Assembly (NCBI GenBank): GCA_900314715.1
Contig: OMWI01000018.1
Location: forward strand, 1-60,799
Direction of reading: 5' to 3'
DNA: 60,799 bases
Source of the DNA: an uncultured Prevotellaceae bacterium
Lineage (GTDB): Bacteria; Bacteroidota; Bacteroidia; Bacteroidales; Bacteroidaceae
Both the position numbers and the translations under genes were made by a program. Below the pieces are notes generated by a model. The model made no database searches, was not told where the DNA came from, and saw only the letters and a program-made list of their open reading frames with translations. Below are positions 47,562-56,600 of the stretch, in pieces (the first letter of the stretch is position 1; each line of letters opens with the position of its first letter).

Positions 47562-48041
47562 TTAAATGAATAATGTCTGTCCTCCTTCAGACAATTGCAG
47601 GAACGAAGCCACGCCGAGCACGTCTTTTACTTCGGAGATAAAATCGTCTTTCTTCAATCCAAGAACGTGCATCGCCATCTCGCAAGCATAGAGATTGATA
47701 CCGAGCACCTTGGCAGCTTCCACCAATTCCTCAAGCGTTGCCACGTTGTTCTTTCGCATGAGATATCGGAAAATTTTCGGTCCCGCTCCCAAGAAGTTGA
47801 AACGACTGGTGGGCGTCACGTGCAAGCCTCCCATCATAAACCCGAATATCTTGGTCAGCCAATTACCTCCCGTAAAACTCCTTCCTTGCTTCTTCTTGAT
47901 GGCGTCTAAGCCCCAGAAGGTGAAAAAGATATTCACCTCATATCCTACTGCTGCCGCTCCCGTTCCCAACGTAAACACGGCGGTCAACTTATCGAAATCA
48001 CCACTAAATGCGATGATGCTTAATTTCCTTGTCTCGCTCAT
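47562..48041 (-). CDS. DsrE/DsrF/DrsH-like sulfur relay protein
   Basis: 159 residues. The fold pattern SIIAFSGDFDKLTAVFTLGTGAAAVGYEVNIFFTFWGL is that of DsrE-like proteins often found next to TusA. The only cysteine, Cys120 in LYACEMAM, is at the family's persulfide position. It starts in a 4-nt overlap with the cysteine synthase stop. Role: accept or donate sulfane sulfur together with TusA in the cytoplasm. Confidence 0.88.
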   Translation of the reverse strand: MSETRKLSIIAFSGDFDKLTAVFTLGTGAAAVGYEVNIFFTFWGLDAIKKKQGRSFTGGNWLTKIFGFMMGGLHVTPTSRFNFLGAGPKIFRYLMRKNNVATLEELVEAAKVLGINLYACEMAMHVLGLKKDDFISEVKDVLGVASFLQLSEGGQTLFI

Positions 48042-48979
48042 GATCTTTCCTGATTATATATTTGCGTAGAAAGGTATCGTTCTCCCGTGTCTGGCAACAA
48101 TACCACGATAGTCTTCCCTTCGTTTTCTGGACGACGCGCTAGTTTGATGGCGGCGGCAGCGGCAGCTCCTGAAGAGATACCCGTCAACACGCCGTCTTTC
48201 TTCGCTAATAATCGTCCAATGGCAAAAGCCTCCTCGTCTTTCACTCTTAACAATTCATCGTAGATATTGGTATCAAGTATGCGAGGGATAAAGCCTGCTC
48301 CTATGCCTTGAATCTTATGCGGTCCTGGTCGTTCTCCCGATAACACCGAAGAAGTATAGGGTTCCACACCCACCACCTTTACCTTGGGATTGTATTGCTT
48401 GAGCGTTCTTCCCACTCCCGTTATCGTTCCGCCCGTGCCGATACCAGCCACGAAGATGTCAACGTCGCCATCGGTGTCGCGAATGATTTCCTCTGCAGTC
48501 GTCAAACGATGTACTTCTGGGTTTGCGGGATTCTCAAATTGTTGTGGGATATATGCGTTGCCTATCGCTTCTGCTAATTCTTGTGCTTTCCTGATAGCGC
48601 CCGCCATTCCCTCGTAAGCAGGGGTGAGTACTATCTTAGCACCTAAGGCGCTCAACAACGTTCGTCTCTCTACTGACATGGCATCGGGCATGGTCAGTAT
48701 GAGCTTGTAACCACGGATGGCGGCGATGAGTGCCAATCCAATACCTGTATTTCCCGACGTAGGTTCTATCAGTGTGGTATTCTCATCGATGAGTCCCTTG
48801 CGTTCCGCTCTTTCTATCAGCGCCAATGCGGTACGGTCTTTCACGCTTCGAGCAGGGTTAAAGTATTCCAACTTCGCTAAGACGCGCGCTTTCAGATGCA
48901 ATTCGCGTTGCGTTCCCGATAGTTCAAGCAATGGCGTATTTCCAATGAGTTCTATTAAATTATGTGCTATTCGTACCAT
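48038..48979 (-). CDS. cysteine synthase (CysK/CysM type)
   Basis: 313 residues, fold type II PLP enzyme. Lys47 in ARSVKDR binds PLP, TSGNTG (74-79) binds the substrate carboxylate, and GTGGTITG holds the PLP phosphate. It condenses O-acetylserine or O-phosphoserine with sulfide or a thiocarboxylated carrier. Sitting after a JAMM protease and a ThiS-like carrier, it matches the mycobacterial CysM/CysO/Mec arrangement, so the donor may be the carrier encoded at 50.3 kb. Specificity between CysK and CysM cannot be read by eye. Confidence 0.9.
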   Translation of the reverse strand: MVRIAHNLIELIGNTPLLELSGTQRELHLKARVLAKLEYFNPARSVKDRTALALIERAERKGLIDENTTLIEPTSGNTGIGLALIAAIRGYKLILTMPDAMSVERRTLLSALGAKIVLTPAYEGMAGAIRKAQELAEAIGNAYIPQQFENPANPEVHRLTTAEEIIRDTDGDVDIFVAGIGTGGTITGVGRTLKQYNPKVKVVGVEPYTSSVLSGERPGPHKIQGIGAGFIPRILDTNIYDELLRVKDEEAFAIGRLLAKKDGVLTGISSGAAAAAAIKLARRPENEGKTIVVLLPDTGERYLSTQIYNQERS

Positions 48980-48997
48980 ATTCTTTTCTTGTTTATA

Positions 48998-49402
48998 TTA
49001 TACATGCACTTCCTTATCCACCACTTCACCCTTGAGAATCTTGAACGAATTCAAGCGCGGTTCATCGTCAAGCAATGAGAGGATGGCGTATCGTATTGAC
49101 GGGTCGTTAGCAAGTCGCAAATCTTCCTGGGATGGTCTAGAAGGCGACGCGGGATGACTATGCCAATTGGCGAGTATCTTCAATCCCTTCTCACGTGCAT
49201 ATCGCAAGGCAGCAAACTGTTCGCGGGGGGCAAAGGAGAAATGCTCTGGTGAATGGTCAACGTTCTCCATCGGATAATTCTCCGTCACCACACCATCGCC
49301 ATCTGTGTCGTTCTTACCCAACAGATACCCGCACGACTCATCGGGAGCCTCTTTCCGTGCTTGGGCAATAATCTCGTCAATTACACTTTGTTCTATCTTC
49401 AT
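48998..49402 (-). CDS. JAMM/MPN+ metalloprotease (Mec+/HcyD type)
   Basis: 134 residues. The JAMM motif is complete: Glu22, His81, His83, Ser91 and Asp94 in HSHPASPSRPSQED. Such proteases either release cysteine from the CysO-Cys adduct (Mec+) or trim the C terminus of a carrier so that its Gly-Gly is exposed (HcyD of Wolinella). The carrier here ends GGGC, which fits the second role. It starts 4 nt after the ThiF-like gene. Confidence 0.9.
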   Translation of the reverse strand: MKIEQSVIDEIIAQARKEAPDESCGYLLGKNDTDGDGVVTENYPMENVDHSPEHFSFAPREQFAALRYAREKGLKILANWHSHPASPSRPSQEDLRLANDPSIRYAILSLLDDEPRLNSFKILKGEVVDKEVHV

Positions 49403-49406
49403 GATT

Positions 49407-50213
49407 TCAATGCTTTAGGTCACACGCTGCCAACTCGTAATCGATGAGACGGTCAATGGTGGGATGAGAACCACATATCGCACAGGTGTCGCGATGCTTC
49501 ACGGGCACCGTACGAAATTGCATCGTCTTCGCGTCGAACGTCAACAATCGATTGGTCAATAACTGTCCTACACCCGTAAAATACTTCAGCGTTTCTGCTG
49601 CCTGTATCGTTCCCAACATACCTGCAATGGCTCCCAACACACCTGCTTGCGAACACGTAGGAACGGCTCCAGCTGGAGGAGGTTCCTTAAACATACACCT
49701 ATAACATGCCGTACCTGGCAGATGGGTAAACGTCTGTCCATTGAAGCGTAAGATGCCTCCATGCGAGAAGGGCTTGCCTGCCATCACGCAAGCATCGTTA
49801 ATCAGGAATTTCACGGGAAAATTGTCTGTTCCGTCCACGATGAAGTCGTATTCGCTGATAATATCCAGTGCGTTTGCCGAACTCAGGAATTCATAATATG
49901 TATCTACCTTCACATCGGGATTGATGGCTTGCATCTTCTCCTTCGCACTTTCCACTTTCGGAACACCCACGTCTTTCGTGAAGTGGATTACCTGACGTTG
50001 CAAGTTGCTCAGATCTACCACGTCGGCATCGATAATGCCGATGCGCCCAATCCCTGCCGCTGCCAAGTAAAGGCTGACGGGGGCACCCAAGCCACCAGCA
50101 CCTACCACCAACACCTTTGCGTCGAAAATCTTCTCCTGACCTTCTACGCCAACGTCTTGCAATAATATATGTCGTGAGTAGCGTTTTATCTGCTCTTCCG
50201 TAAAATCGTACAT
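49407..50213 (-). CDS. ThiF/MoeB-like adenylyltransferase (carrier-activating E1 enzyme)
   Basis: 268 residues from the ATG 35 nt after the carrier stop; an in-frame ATG at 50255 would overlap the carrier gene. GAGGLGAP (38-45) binds ATP, Cys187 in AVPTCSQAG is the active-site cysteine, and Cys170/Cys173 with Cys244/Cys247 make the zinc site. It adenylates the C-terminal Gly of a ubiquitin-like carrier to allow thiocarboxylate formation. No rhodanese domain is attached, so sulfur must come from another protein, plausibly TusA/DsrE or the desulfurase. Confidence 0.92.
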   Translation of the reverse strand: MYDFTEEQIKRYSRHILLQDVGVEGQEKIFDAKVLVVGAGGLGAPVSLYLAAAGIGRIGIIDADVVDLSNLQRQVIHFTKDVGVPKVESAKEKMQAINPDVKVDTYYEFLSSANALDIISEYDFIVDGTDNFPVKFLINDACVMAGKPFSHGGILRFNGQTFTHLPGTACYRCMFKEPPPAGAVPTCSQAGVLGAIAGMLGTIQAAETLKYFTGVGQLLTNRLLTFDAKTMQFRTVPVKHRDTCAICGSHPTIDRLIDYELAACDLKH

Positions 50214-50248
50214 AACACTATTTTGTTTTATAAATCCATAATGTTTGA

Positions 50249-50458
50249 TTAGCAACCGCCACCCATGAAATAGAGGAAATCCACCTTATCGCCCTCATTC
50301 ACTTGGATGTTATCCCAATCCTCACGCTCAGCAAACTCCTCGTTTACCTGAACGGAAACCATCTCTGGATTCTCCACTAACAGTTGCTTCACCACCCCCG
50401 TGATATTCAAGGGTAAACTAATGTCCTTTGCCTCTCCATTTACAAATATCTTTGCCAT
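50249..50458 (-). CDS. ThiS/CysO-like sulfur carrier protein ending in GGGC
   Basis: 69 residues from the chosen ATG. An ATG at 50488 lies within the promoter box and was rejected. The beta-grasp pattern (MAKIFVNGEAKDISLPLNIT, VQVNEEFAERE, GDKVDFLYF) is clear. Active carriers end in Gly-Gly, but here a Cys follows (MGGGC), so removal of the last residue is probably needed before activation; the JAMM protease two genes on is the obvious candidate. First gene of the sulfur operon. Confidence 0.9.
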   Translation of the reverse strand: MAKIFVNGEAKDISLPLNITGVVKQLLVENPEMVSVQVNEEFAEREDWDNIQVNEGDKVDFLYFMGGGC

Positions 50459-50485
50459 AATCCAAAAAGTTTTGTTAACCGTCTG

Positions 50486-50512
50486 CAAAGGTACGACAAA
50501 CTAACATACCTC
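50486..50512 (-). promoter_or_regulatory. promoter of the nine-gene sulfur operon
   Basis: On the minus strand TACCTTTG followed by C, with TTTG about 18 nt upstream, a strong primary-sigma match. The leader before the chosen ATG (50458) is only about 20 nt, too short for a riboswitch. Confidence 0.65.
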
Positions 50513-50553
50513 AAAATCACACGGTAGAGGTAAAACATATACCATACTTTAGG

Positions 50554-50611
50554 TATATTTGTAAAACAATAGCCAGCCATGAAAACAGATTTGCTTTATC
50601 ATGGCTGGCTA
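50554..50611 (+). promoter_or_regulatory. promoter-like box and hairpin before the giant gene
   Basis: TATATTTG (50554-50561) is followed by a perfect 12-bp stem (50570-50581 with 50600-50611). A transcript from it would begin with the hairpin and either form a small RNA or give the giant gene a leader of about 215 nt. The rest of 50612-50724 shows nothing recognisable. Confidence 0.4.
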
Positions 50612-50724
50612 CATTCAAGACACCAAGCGATTCCATTTCGTTCATTTGTCTGGTTATGCAGTTATTGTCCGAAACTTTTTAAAAAAAAAATTGATAAATT
50701 GTTCGAATTAGTGTAAGAAATATT

Positions 50725-50732
50725 TATTTTTG
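50725..50732 (+). promoter_or_regulatory. -7 box of the giant surface protein gene
   Basis: TATTTTTG followed by C, 51 nt before the ATG at 50784. Confidence 0.55.
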
Positions 50733-50783
50733 CAATATATATATTATTAGTAATATCACTCTACCAAAACATTTTACTTCGTT

Positions 50784-53642
50784 ATGGAAAAAATATTTAG
50801 GAAATCATGGACATCGGCCTTGCTTCTCACCCTGATGGTGATGATGCCCAGCATGGTTTTGGCACAAGACCTAAAGGACTATTCCGACCCGTATAATATC
50901 TTCTCGTGGTATTCGTCGGGGCAAGGGGTCATTCATATCACTACCATGCAAGACCAAAGAGACTCAAACGGGAACACGGCAGCATCATTCCACCATGGGT
51001 CTATTGTACTGCAAGATACTTCTAACAATGAACGTATCAAGATTATCATCTGCGAGGAATATACGAAAAACGGCACTTCGTATTTAGCAAACCCCTTGTT
51101 TGAAGATGAGAATCGTCCTGCCACCTTGTATTGCACGAATGATGAAAGTTCTACGTATGTGCTGCTGAACCAATCGAAAAGGAGTACGACTTTCAAGGTT
51201 CCCTTTGGCAATACCGTATACGCAGAATACGATTGGTACTATCCTGCCTGTTTCGCTGGAAAGACCATGGACGTGTATGCCGTGGGCGACATCTATACAA
51301 ACAGTAAGGAGTATCTCATCAACAAGAAATGTGGCACCATCGACTTCCCTTCGGTGGAACTGACGGCCTATTCGCTGAACCTCTCAACCGACAAGAGCAT
51401 GAAAGGTTTCTTGCAATTGCCGTTCAGCGCCGTTCGCCCCATCAATCAAATATATGCTGAATACTTCTCGGAGTCTGAAACCCATGGCTTGGAAAAATCG
51501 GAAGTGCTGGAGTTCGAGAACTATAAGACGATGAACGGTTTCCTGAAAATCCCTGCTACGGTGCCTCACTATTCCATGAAATTGTGCGCCAACATCAACG
51601 TAAGCAAATGGACGCCTCATGAGAGGGGAAAGGGTGACCCAGGAAAATATGACGGGGATTTCGTGACTCTATACTCCAACACCTTCGACGAGAAACAGGC
51701 AAGCAACGCGCCCATGATTCACGCACCCATCAGCTTTAAGGCGGAAAACAACGCTGAGGGGAAAGTGAAACTGAGTTGGAAGATTGATTATCTGAAATAC
51801 CCCGACCTGTTCGACGGTGACATGTTCCAAATACAACGCTCACTGACGGGCAAGGAAGAGGATTTCATAGACATTGGTGGAGTGGTGTTCGACTCGAACG
51901 AACAATATTATTCATTCGTTGACGAGACCTTGATTTCTTCATTGACGCAAGCAGACATCGACCCAACCACGGGCGGTCCACATGTGAAGTATCGTATACG
52001 CCGTACCTGTACGCAGATGTGGGATTGGGAAGACAACCCCGCTGCTGATTCCACGGAATGCGAGTTTACGCAAACGCTGCTCTTGCAACCCATCAATGCC
52101 AGGGCAAGTTGGGAGAGTGAGGAATTGCGAACAGTGAATGTGGAGTGGGAGTATCCAAAGAATAACAAATATACCTACTACGTATGGGACAACCGTGCGG
52201 AAATGGTGCTGATTATGAAGTTAACCAACAACAACGGTGAGGTAGTGGACAGCATCGCGCGTAAGATAACGGATGCGGAGCGCCAAAACCACAAGATGAC
52301 CATTTCGCTCCCCCGTTCTTGCGTGAACTATACCATACAGATAAAAGTGAACAAAAACGACTCGCCTATCTCATGTGACCATTTCTTTCAAGTGCTTGAG
52401 TCAAACGGTGGTTCTGCTGTTAAAGTGTTAGACAATCGTACAGATACGTACTGGGAAACAACTCATGAAACTGGAAAATCTGCTTATGTCGTCTTTTCTA
52501 CGCATGACCCCATTCAATTCCCCAGCGGAAGTAGCATTGTACTATATAACCCTGACGATGCGGAGACATACGGTAGTTATTTCCCTACCAGCGTGTATTT
52601 CTACTGTTCAGACATTTATAAAGGGAAATTTATTGAAGAATTATCAGAGCCACATTCCAACTGGAATATATTAGTTAATTCGTCTGTCAAGGATTTGCCT
52701 AAACATAATGGTGAATCCAGAACTTTTCGAAGAAGTACTGTAAATGATGGTTTCCATAAGTATTTCGCCTTACGACTTACAAGCGATAATAAACAAACAA
52801 TAAGAATAGCCAAGTTCGAGATTGTTCGTCCTGATGGCACCGTGGTACAAGGCAGTAACATCGTAACCGATTACACAACCGAGGTACAGATTCCAAGGGG
52901 ATATGGAAACTTCTATTACAACAACAGCGGAAAGATTGACGTGAACTCTCTTGAATGGAAGGAATTACAAAGTAGCATCTTCTTGGAATGGAAGATGGAA
53001 GACCCGACACAAGCCGTAGACCGTTTCGAAATCTTACGTTGGGAAGCAGGAACAAACGATACTATCATCGTTGACTCCAACGTATCGCAAATGCAGTTTG
53101 AGGATAAGAATGTTTCGCCCACCCGTACCTATTATTATATCGTAAGAGCATTGACCAGTTGTGAGGAACTTACTTACACCCAGACGCTTCCTAATAAAAC
53201 GGCAGCCCATTGCGTACAAACCTGTAAGGTGGAGGGCTACGTTCGCTTTGCCGACGGCACGGGCATTCCTGCCATCAACGTAGGCGTAACGGGAGATGGG
53301 TTGACGGAACCGAGACAAGTGAACACCGACGACAACGGACACTACATGGTAGACGGGCTACCCTACAACATGGACAATGGGCAATCAGCCAGCTATCACA
53401 TCTCCGTGAATGGCATTAATTCAGATAAACTCGCTCCTGAATGTAAAACTGGATTGAATGTGACCTTTGACGACCAGGGCAACCTCAAGAAAGGATTCTC
53501 GTTTACCGTTACCAGCGGCTATAAGTTTACGGGTAATGATGTACAACGGTACGAGCATTCCCGTGAAAGACGCAAGAATCAGGTATTGTTACAACAAGGA
53601 TGTTACCAAAGGCGAAAAGGTGGCAGACGACGAATGGCATGA
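50784..53642 (+). CDS. giant surface protein, N-terminal segment
   Basis: 952 codons as read, of which the last 35 or so are out of the ancestral frame. Signal peptide 1-28 (ending VLAQ). An FN3-like domain lies at about 310-420, a discoidin (F5/8 type C)-like domain at about 535-690 (VLDNRTDTYWET ... RIAKFEIV), another FN3-like domain follows, then a CarboxypepD_reg-like repeat (CKVEGYVRFADGTGIPAINVGV). If expressed alone it would be a secreted, truncated protein lacking the sorting end. Confidence 0.7.
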   Translation: MEKIFRKSWTSALLLTLMVMMPSMVLAQDLKDYSDPYNIFSWYSSGQGVIHITTMQDQRDSNGNTAASFHHGSIVLQDTSNNERIKIIICEEYTKNGTSYLANPLFEDENRPATLYCTNDESSTYVLLNQSKRSTTFKVPFGNTVYAEYDWYYPACFAGKTMDVYAVGDIYTNSKEYLINKKCGTIDFPSVELTAYSLNLSTDKSMKGFLQLPFSAVRPINQIYAEYFSESETHGLEKSEVLEFENYKTMNGFLKIPATVPHYSMKLCANINVSKWTPHERGKGDPGKYDGDFVTLYSNTFDEKQASNAPMIHAPISFKAENNAEGKVKLSWKIDYLKYPDLFDGDMFQIQRSLTGKEEDFIDIGGVVFDSNEQYYSFVDETLISSLTQADIDPTTGGPHVKYRIRRTCTQMWDWEDNPAADSTECEFTQTLLLQPINARASWESEELRTVNVEWEYPKNNKYTYYVWDNRAEMVLIMKLTNNNGEVVDSIARKITDAERQNHKMTISLPRSCVNYTIQIKVNKNDSPISCDHFFQVLESNGGSAVKVLDNRTDTYWETTHETGKSAYVVFSTHDPIQFPSGSSIVLYNPDDAETYGSYFPTSVYFYCSDIYKGKFIEELSEPHSNWNILVNSSVKDLPKHNGESRTFRRSTVNDGFHKYFALRLTSDNKQTIRIAKFEIVRPDGTVVQGSNIVTDYTTEVQIPRGYGNFYYNNSGKIDVNSLEWKELQSSIFLEWKMEDPTQAVDRFEILRWEAGTNDTIIVDSNVSQMQFEDKNVSPTRTYYYIVRALTSCEELTYTQTLPNKTAAHCVQTCKVEGYVRFADGTGIPAINVGVTGDGLTEPRQVNTDDNGHYMVDGLPYNMDNGQSASYHISVNGINSDKLAPECKTGLNVTFDDQGNLKKGFSFTVTSGYKFTGNDVQRYEHSRERRKNQVLLQQGCYQRRKGGRRRMA

Positions 53643-56600
53643 GGCTCGCACGTCGGCGGGAGCCATCCAAACCGACTTTGAAGGCAACTTCTCAATGTAC
53701 GTACTCGGCGGCCCGATGTCGTTCCAGGTATACAAGCCCGATCATACGTTCTATCAAGACGGTTACTATTACAACGACTTCACCCAGAACAAGTCGGGCA
53801 TTTACTTCTATGACGATACCAAGGTGAAACTCATCGGTAGGGTGACTGGCGGTAAGGTACAAGGCGACTTGCCACTTGGCAACTCACTCTCTAACAACAA
53901 CCTCGGTGACAGCTTGCAAATCATGATGACGCTGGAAGGCGACAACACCTCGTATCTCGTATTCGACAACACCCAACGTTCATTGAGCGAGCGAGACACC
54001 GTGTTTAAACATAAGTCGTATGACGACAAATACACCTACCAAACGCGCATGCTCACCACGCGCCACAACATCCTGATATGGCCCGACGTGCAAACGGGTG
54101 AATACGAGGTAATGCTGCCTCCCGTGAAATGGAAGATACAGCGCATCAGCGCACAAGGCTATCCCACATTGTTCCAAGATGGCAAGGTGAGCGAAGTGAT
54201 TGACCTCACCGACTCGATCACGCTCCACAAAGATATCATACAAGGTGAATGGAGTACCCGTCAGGGAAAGAAGCTCAATGAGGTGACGGTGGAATACAAT
54301 GCCATCTACAACCGCATCTACCAGGCTCCCATCTCGTTGGATTACAAACAAGTGGGTTTTGATGAGTTCGACTACTTTGGAGACCGTACCTACATCGCTA
54401 CGGATTTGGCTGGCAATAAAGTAACGGTACCGTTGGCTTACCAGACGAAGAAACCCAATTGGCTTGGTACCAGCAAGGATTCCATGGAGGTGCATTACAC
54501 CTTCGGCTATCCCGTTTTCAACCTTGACCGCAGCTACCCCATCAAAATCACGGCTGGGGAGAAATACTATTACAACAACAACCCGAATAGCGACGTAGTG
54601 GATATCGTAGCCGTCAGCGGAGTTCCCGTAACAATAAGGAATGGTTTGGCCGCAAAGGGCACGTTCAACGCCACCTTGCACGAAACGACGGATTCGTTGG
54701 ACGAAAACGGTGAAGCATTTTATATCCTACAGGCAGCACAACAACCCGCCATTGCAACGGGTGAACAAGCCGTGAGAATCGTAGAATTCTCCATGAACCT
54801 CGACGGTGTGACCTATGTGGCAGACCCGCTAAAGGCATACGTGCTCGACCAATATTCAAAGCCTGGCGCACAAAACTACATGAGCATCAACCATCCCGTG
54901 TTGGTTGACATCTTACGCGACCCACCAGGTGGTGGCAGTTCTGCCAAACTTAGCAAAGGCTCAACGCTGAAATTGTCGTATCAGATGGATATGGCTTGGA
55001 AAGCGGGAACGTCCATCAATTTCAGTGTAGGTTCGGGAATGAATTCGTTTATTGGAACGGTAGTTGGACCTCTGGGTTTGATGGCTCAAACAGGTGTTAT
55101 CAACCAAGCCAAAACAGATTTCAACACTTCTATCGACTTGATTTTCTCTGGTTCTGGCCAACGCGCGTTCACATACACGATGACAGCCAGCGAAGACATT
55201 ACAACTGATGGTGGCGAAACGATGAGGGGAGCGGATGCTGACGTATATATAGGCGTAGAGACCAATCTCTTCGTGAAGCCCGCCGTAGCGGTACGAGCTA
55301 TCCCAGACGGCATGTTCAAGAAACTTGGCGGTCAACTAAAAGCTGGTCGGTTGATAGAAATAGCGACGGGCGTTGTGGGCGACAGCACTTATCACTTGGT
55401 ACGTGACGAGGTATTGTCGTATGGTCAGAAATTGGTGTCTAATTTTGCCCACTCACAAAAATACATCCTAAACCAACTGGTTCCTGGACTCGCCAAACAA
55501 TGTCAATCGCTCATGTTCACTGGCACCTACGGAGAGGCAAAGACGCAAGCCAACCGTACAGGTAAGCGCGTATACCTATCGCTCCGCAGCACCACCAGTG
55601 ACGAGAAATTCGGCTTGTTGAATGTAGACAAGAACGGTGACTATATTTATAATTCGGATGGTTCGAATGGACAGAATTACACTACGATGGATGGAGACTA
55701 CAACTATCTTATCGTGTTGCCAGACAGAGACGATGATACTAACACGAACGACGACGTGCTGAATTTTGCCGAGTCGATGTATCATTGGCTTAACATGATA
55801 GCACGAAACGAAAAGGAGAAGTTGGAAGCGACCGACTTGGTTGAACATTTCGAGTTTGACGGTGGAACAACCAAGACTTATTCAGAAGAATTTACGGCTG
55901 ATTATACAACGATGAACTCATATAATTGGATGGGCACATCTACCACACATGACTACTTTGATCAAGGTCCAAATAGTTCTGGAGGTTCTGGCATGGGCGT
56001 GGTGGCTTTCTTAGGTCCTACAATTGCTAAAACATTAGAATTAGTGATAAATAGCACGGTTGGTAAACAACTATCGGCTAACAACGTTGAAATGGGTGCA
56101 GTATTGCCCAATCAAAATCTGCAAGAATGCAAATTGGAATTTGTAGGAACAAGAATAGGTATAGGATTTACACCTGTTCTTAATTATGGCTTAACTCCCA
56201 AACAATCAGAATATAACAAGTACAACCGCAAGGAAAGCTATACACTGAAAATAGACAAGAGTTCCAATCTCATCGTTGACGTGTATCGTACCAACTTAGA
56301 GTCAAGCAGAGACTCACTGAGTAAATATTACAACGGATATGATACGTCAGGCATCTTCGTGGAAAACGACTTCCTCAACACCGTTGACAACGTGAAATAC
56401 TTCCTTGAACGAGGCGTGGGACACGTGAATTTGGTAAGAGACAACTGGAAGGCTCCTACCAGCTTCGTTTATCGCACCCGTGGCGGTGCTACTCTGCGAC
56501 CATGGGAAGACGAACGCAAGACGATGGTTTACCAACCAGGAACGGTACTCGACGTAAGAACGACGAGGATAGAGAAACCCATCATCAAATTCGAGCAACC

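Noticed and set aside
50459-50560. Riboswitch (SAM or cysteine-related) ahead of the sulfur operon
   Set aside because: The promoter box leaves only about 20 nt of leader before the first ATG.
53467-53535. True N terminus of the second giant-gene segment
   Set aside because: The residues are an out-of-frame reading of the upstream segment; homology-like sequence starts only at about 53536.
53530-53545. Programmed ribosomal frameshift in the giant gene
   Set aside because: No slippery heptamer or downstream structure is evident, and a second lesion (TAA at 60085) points to damage or error instead.
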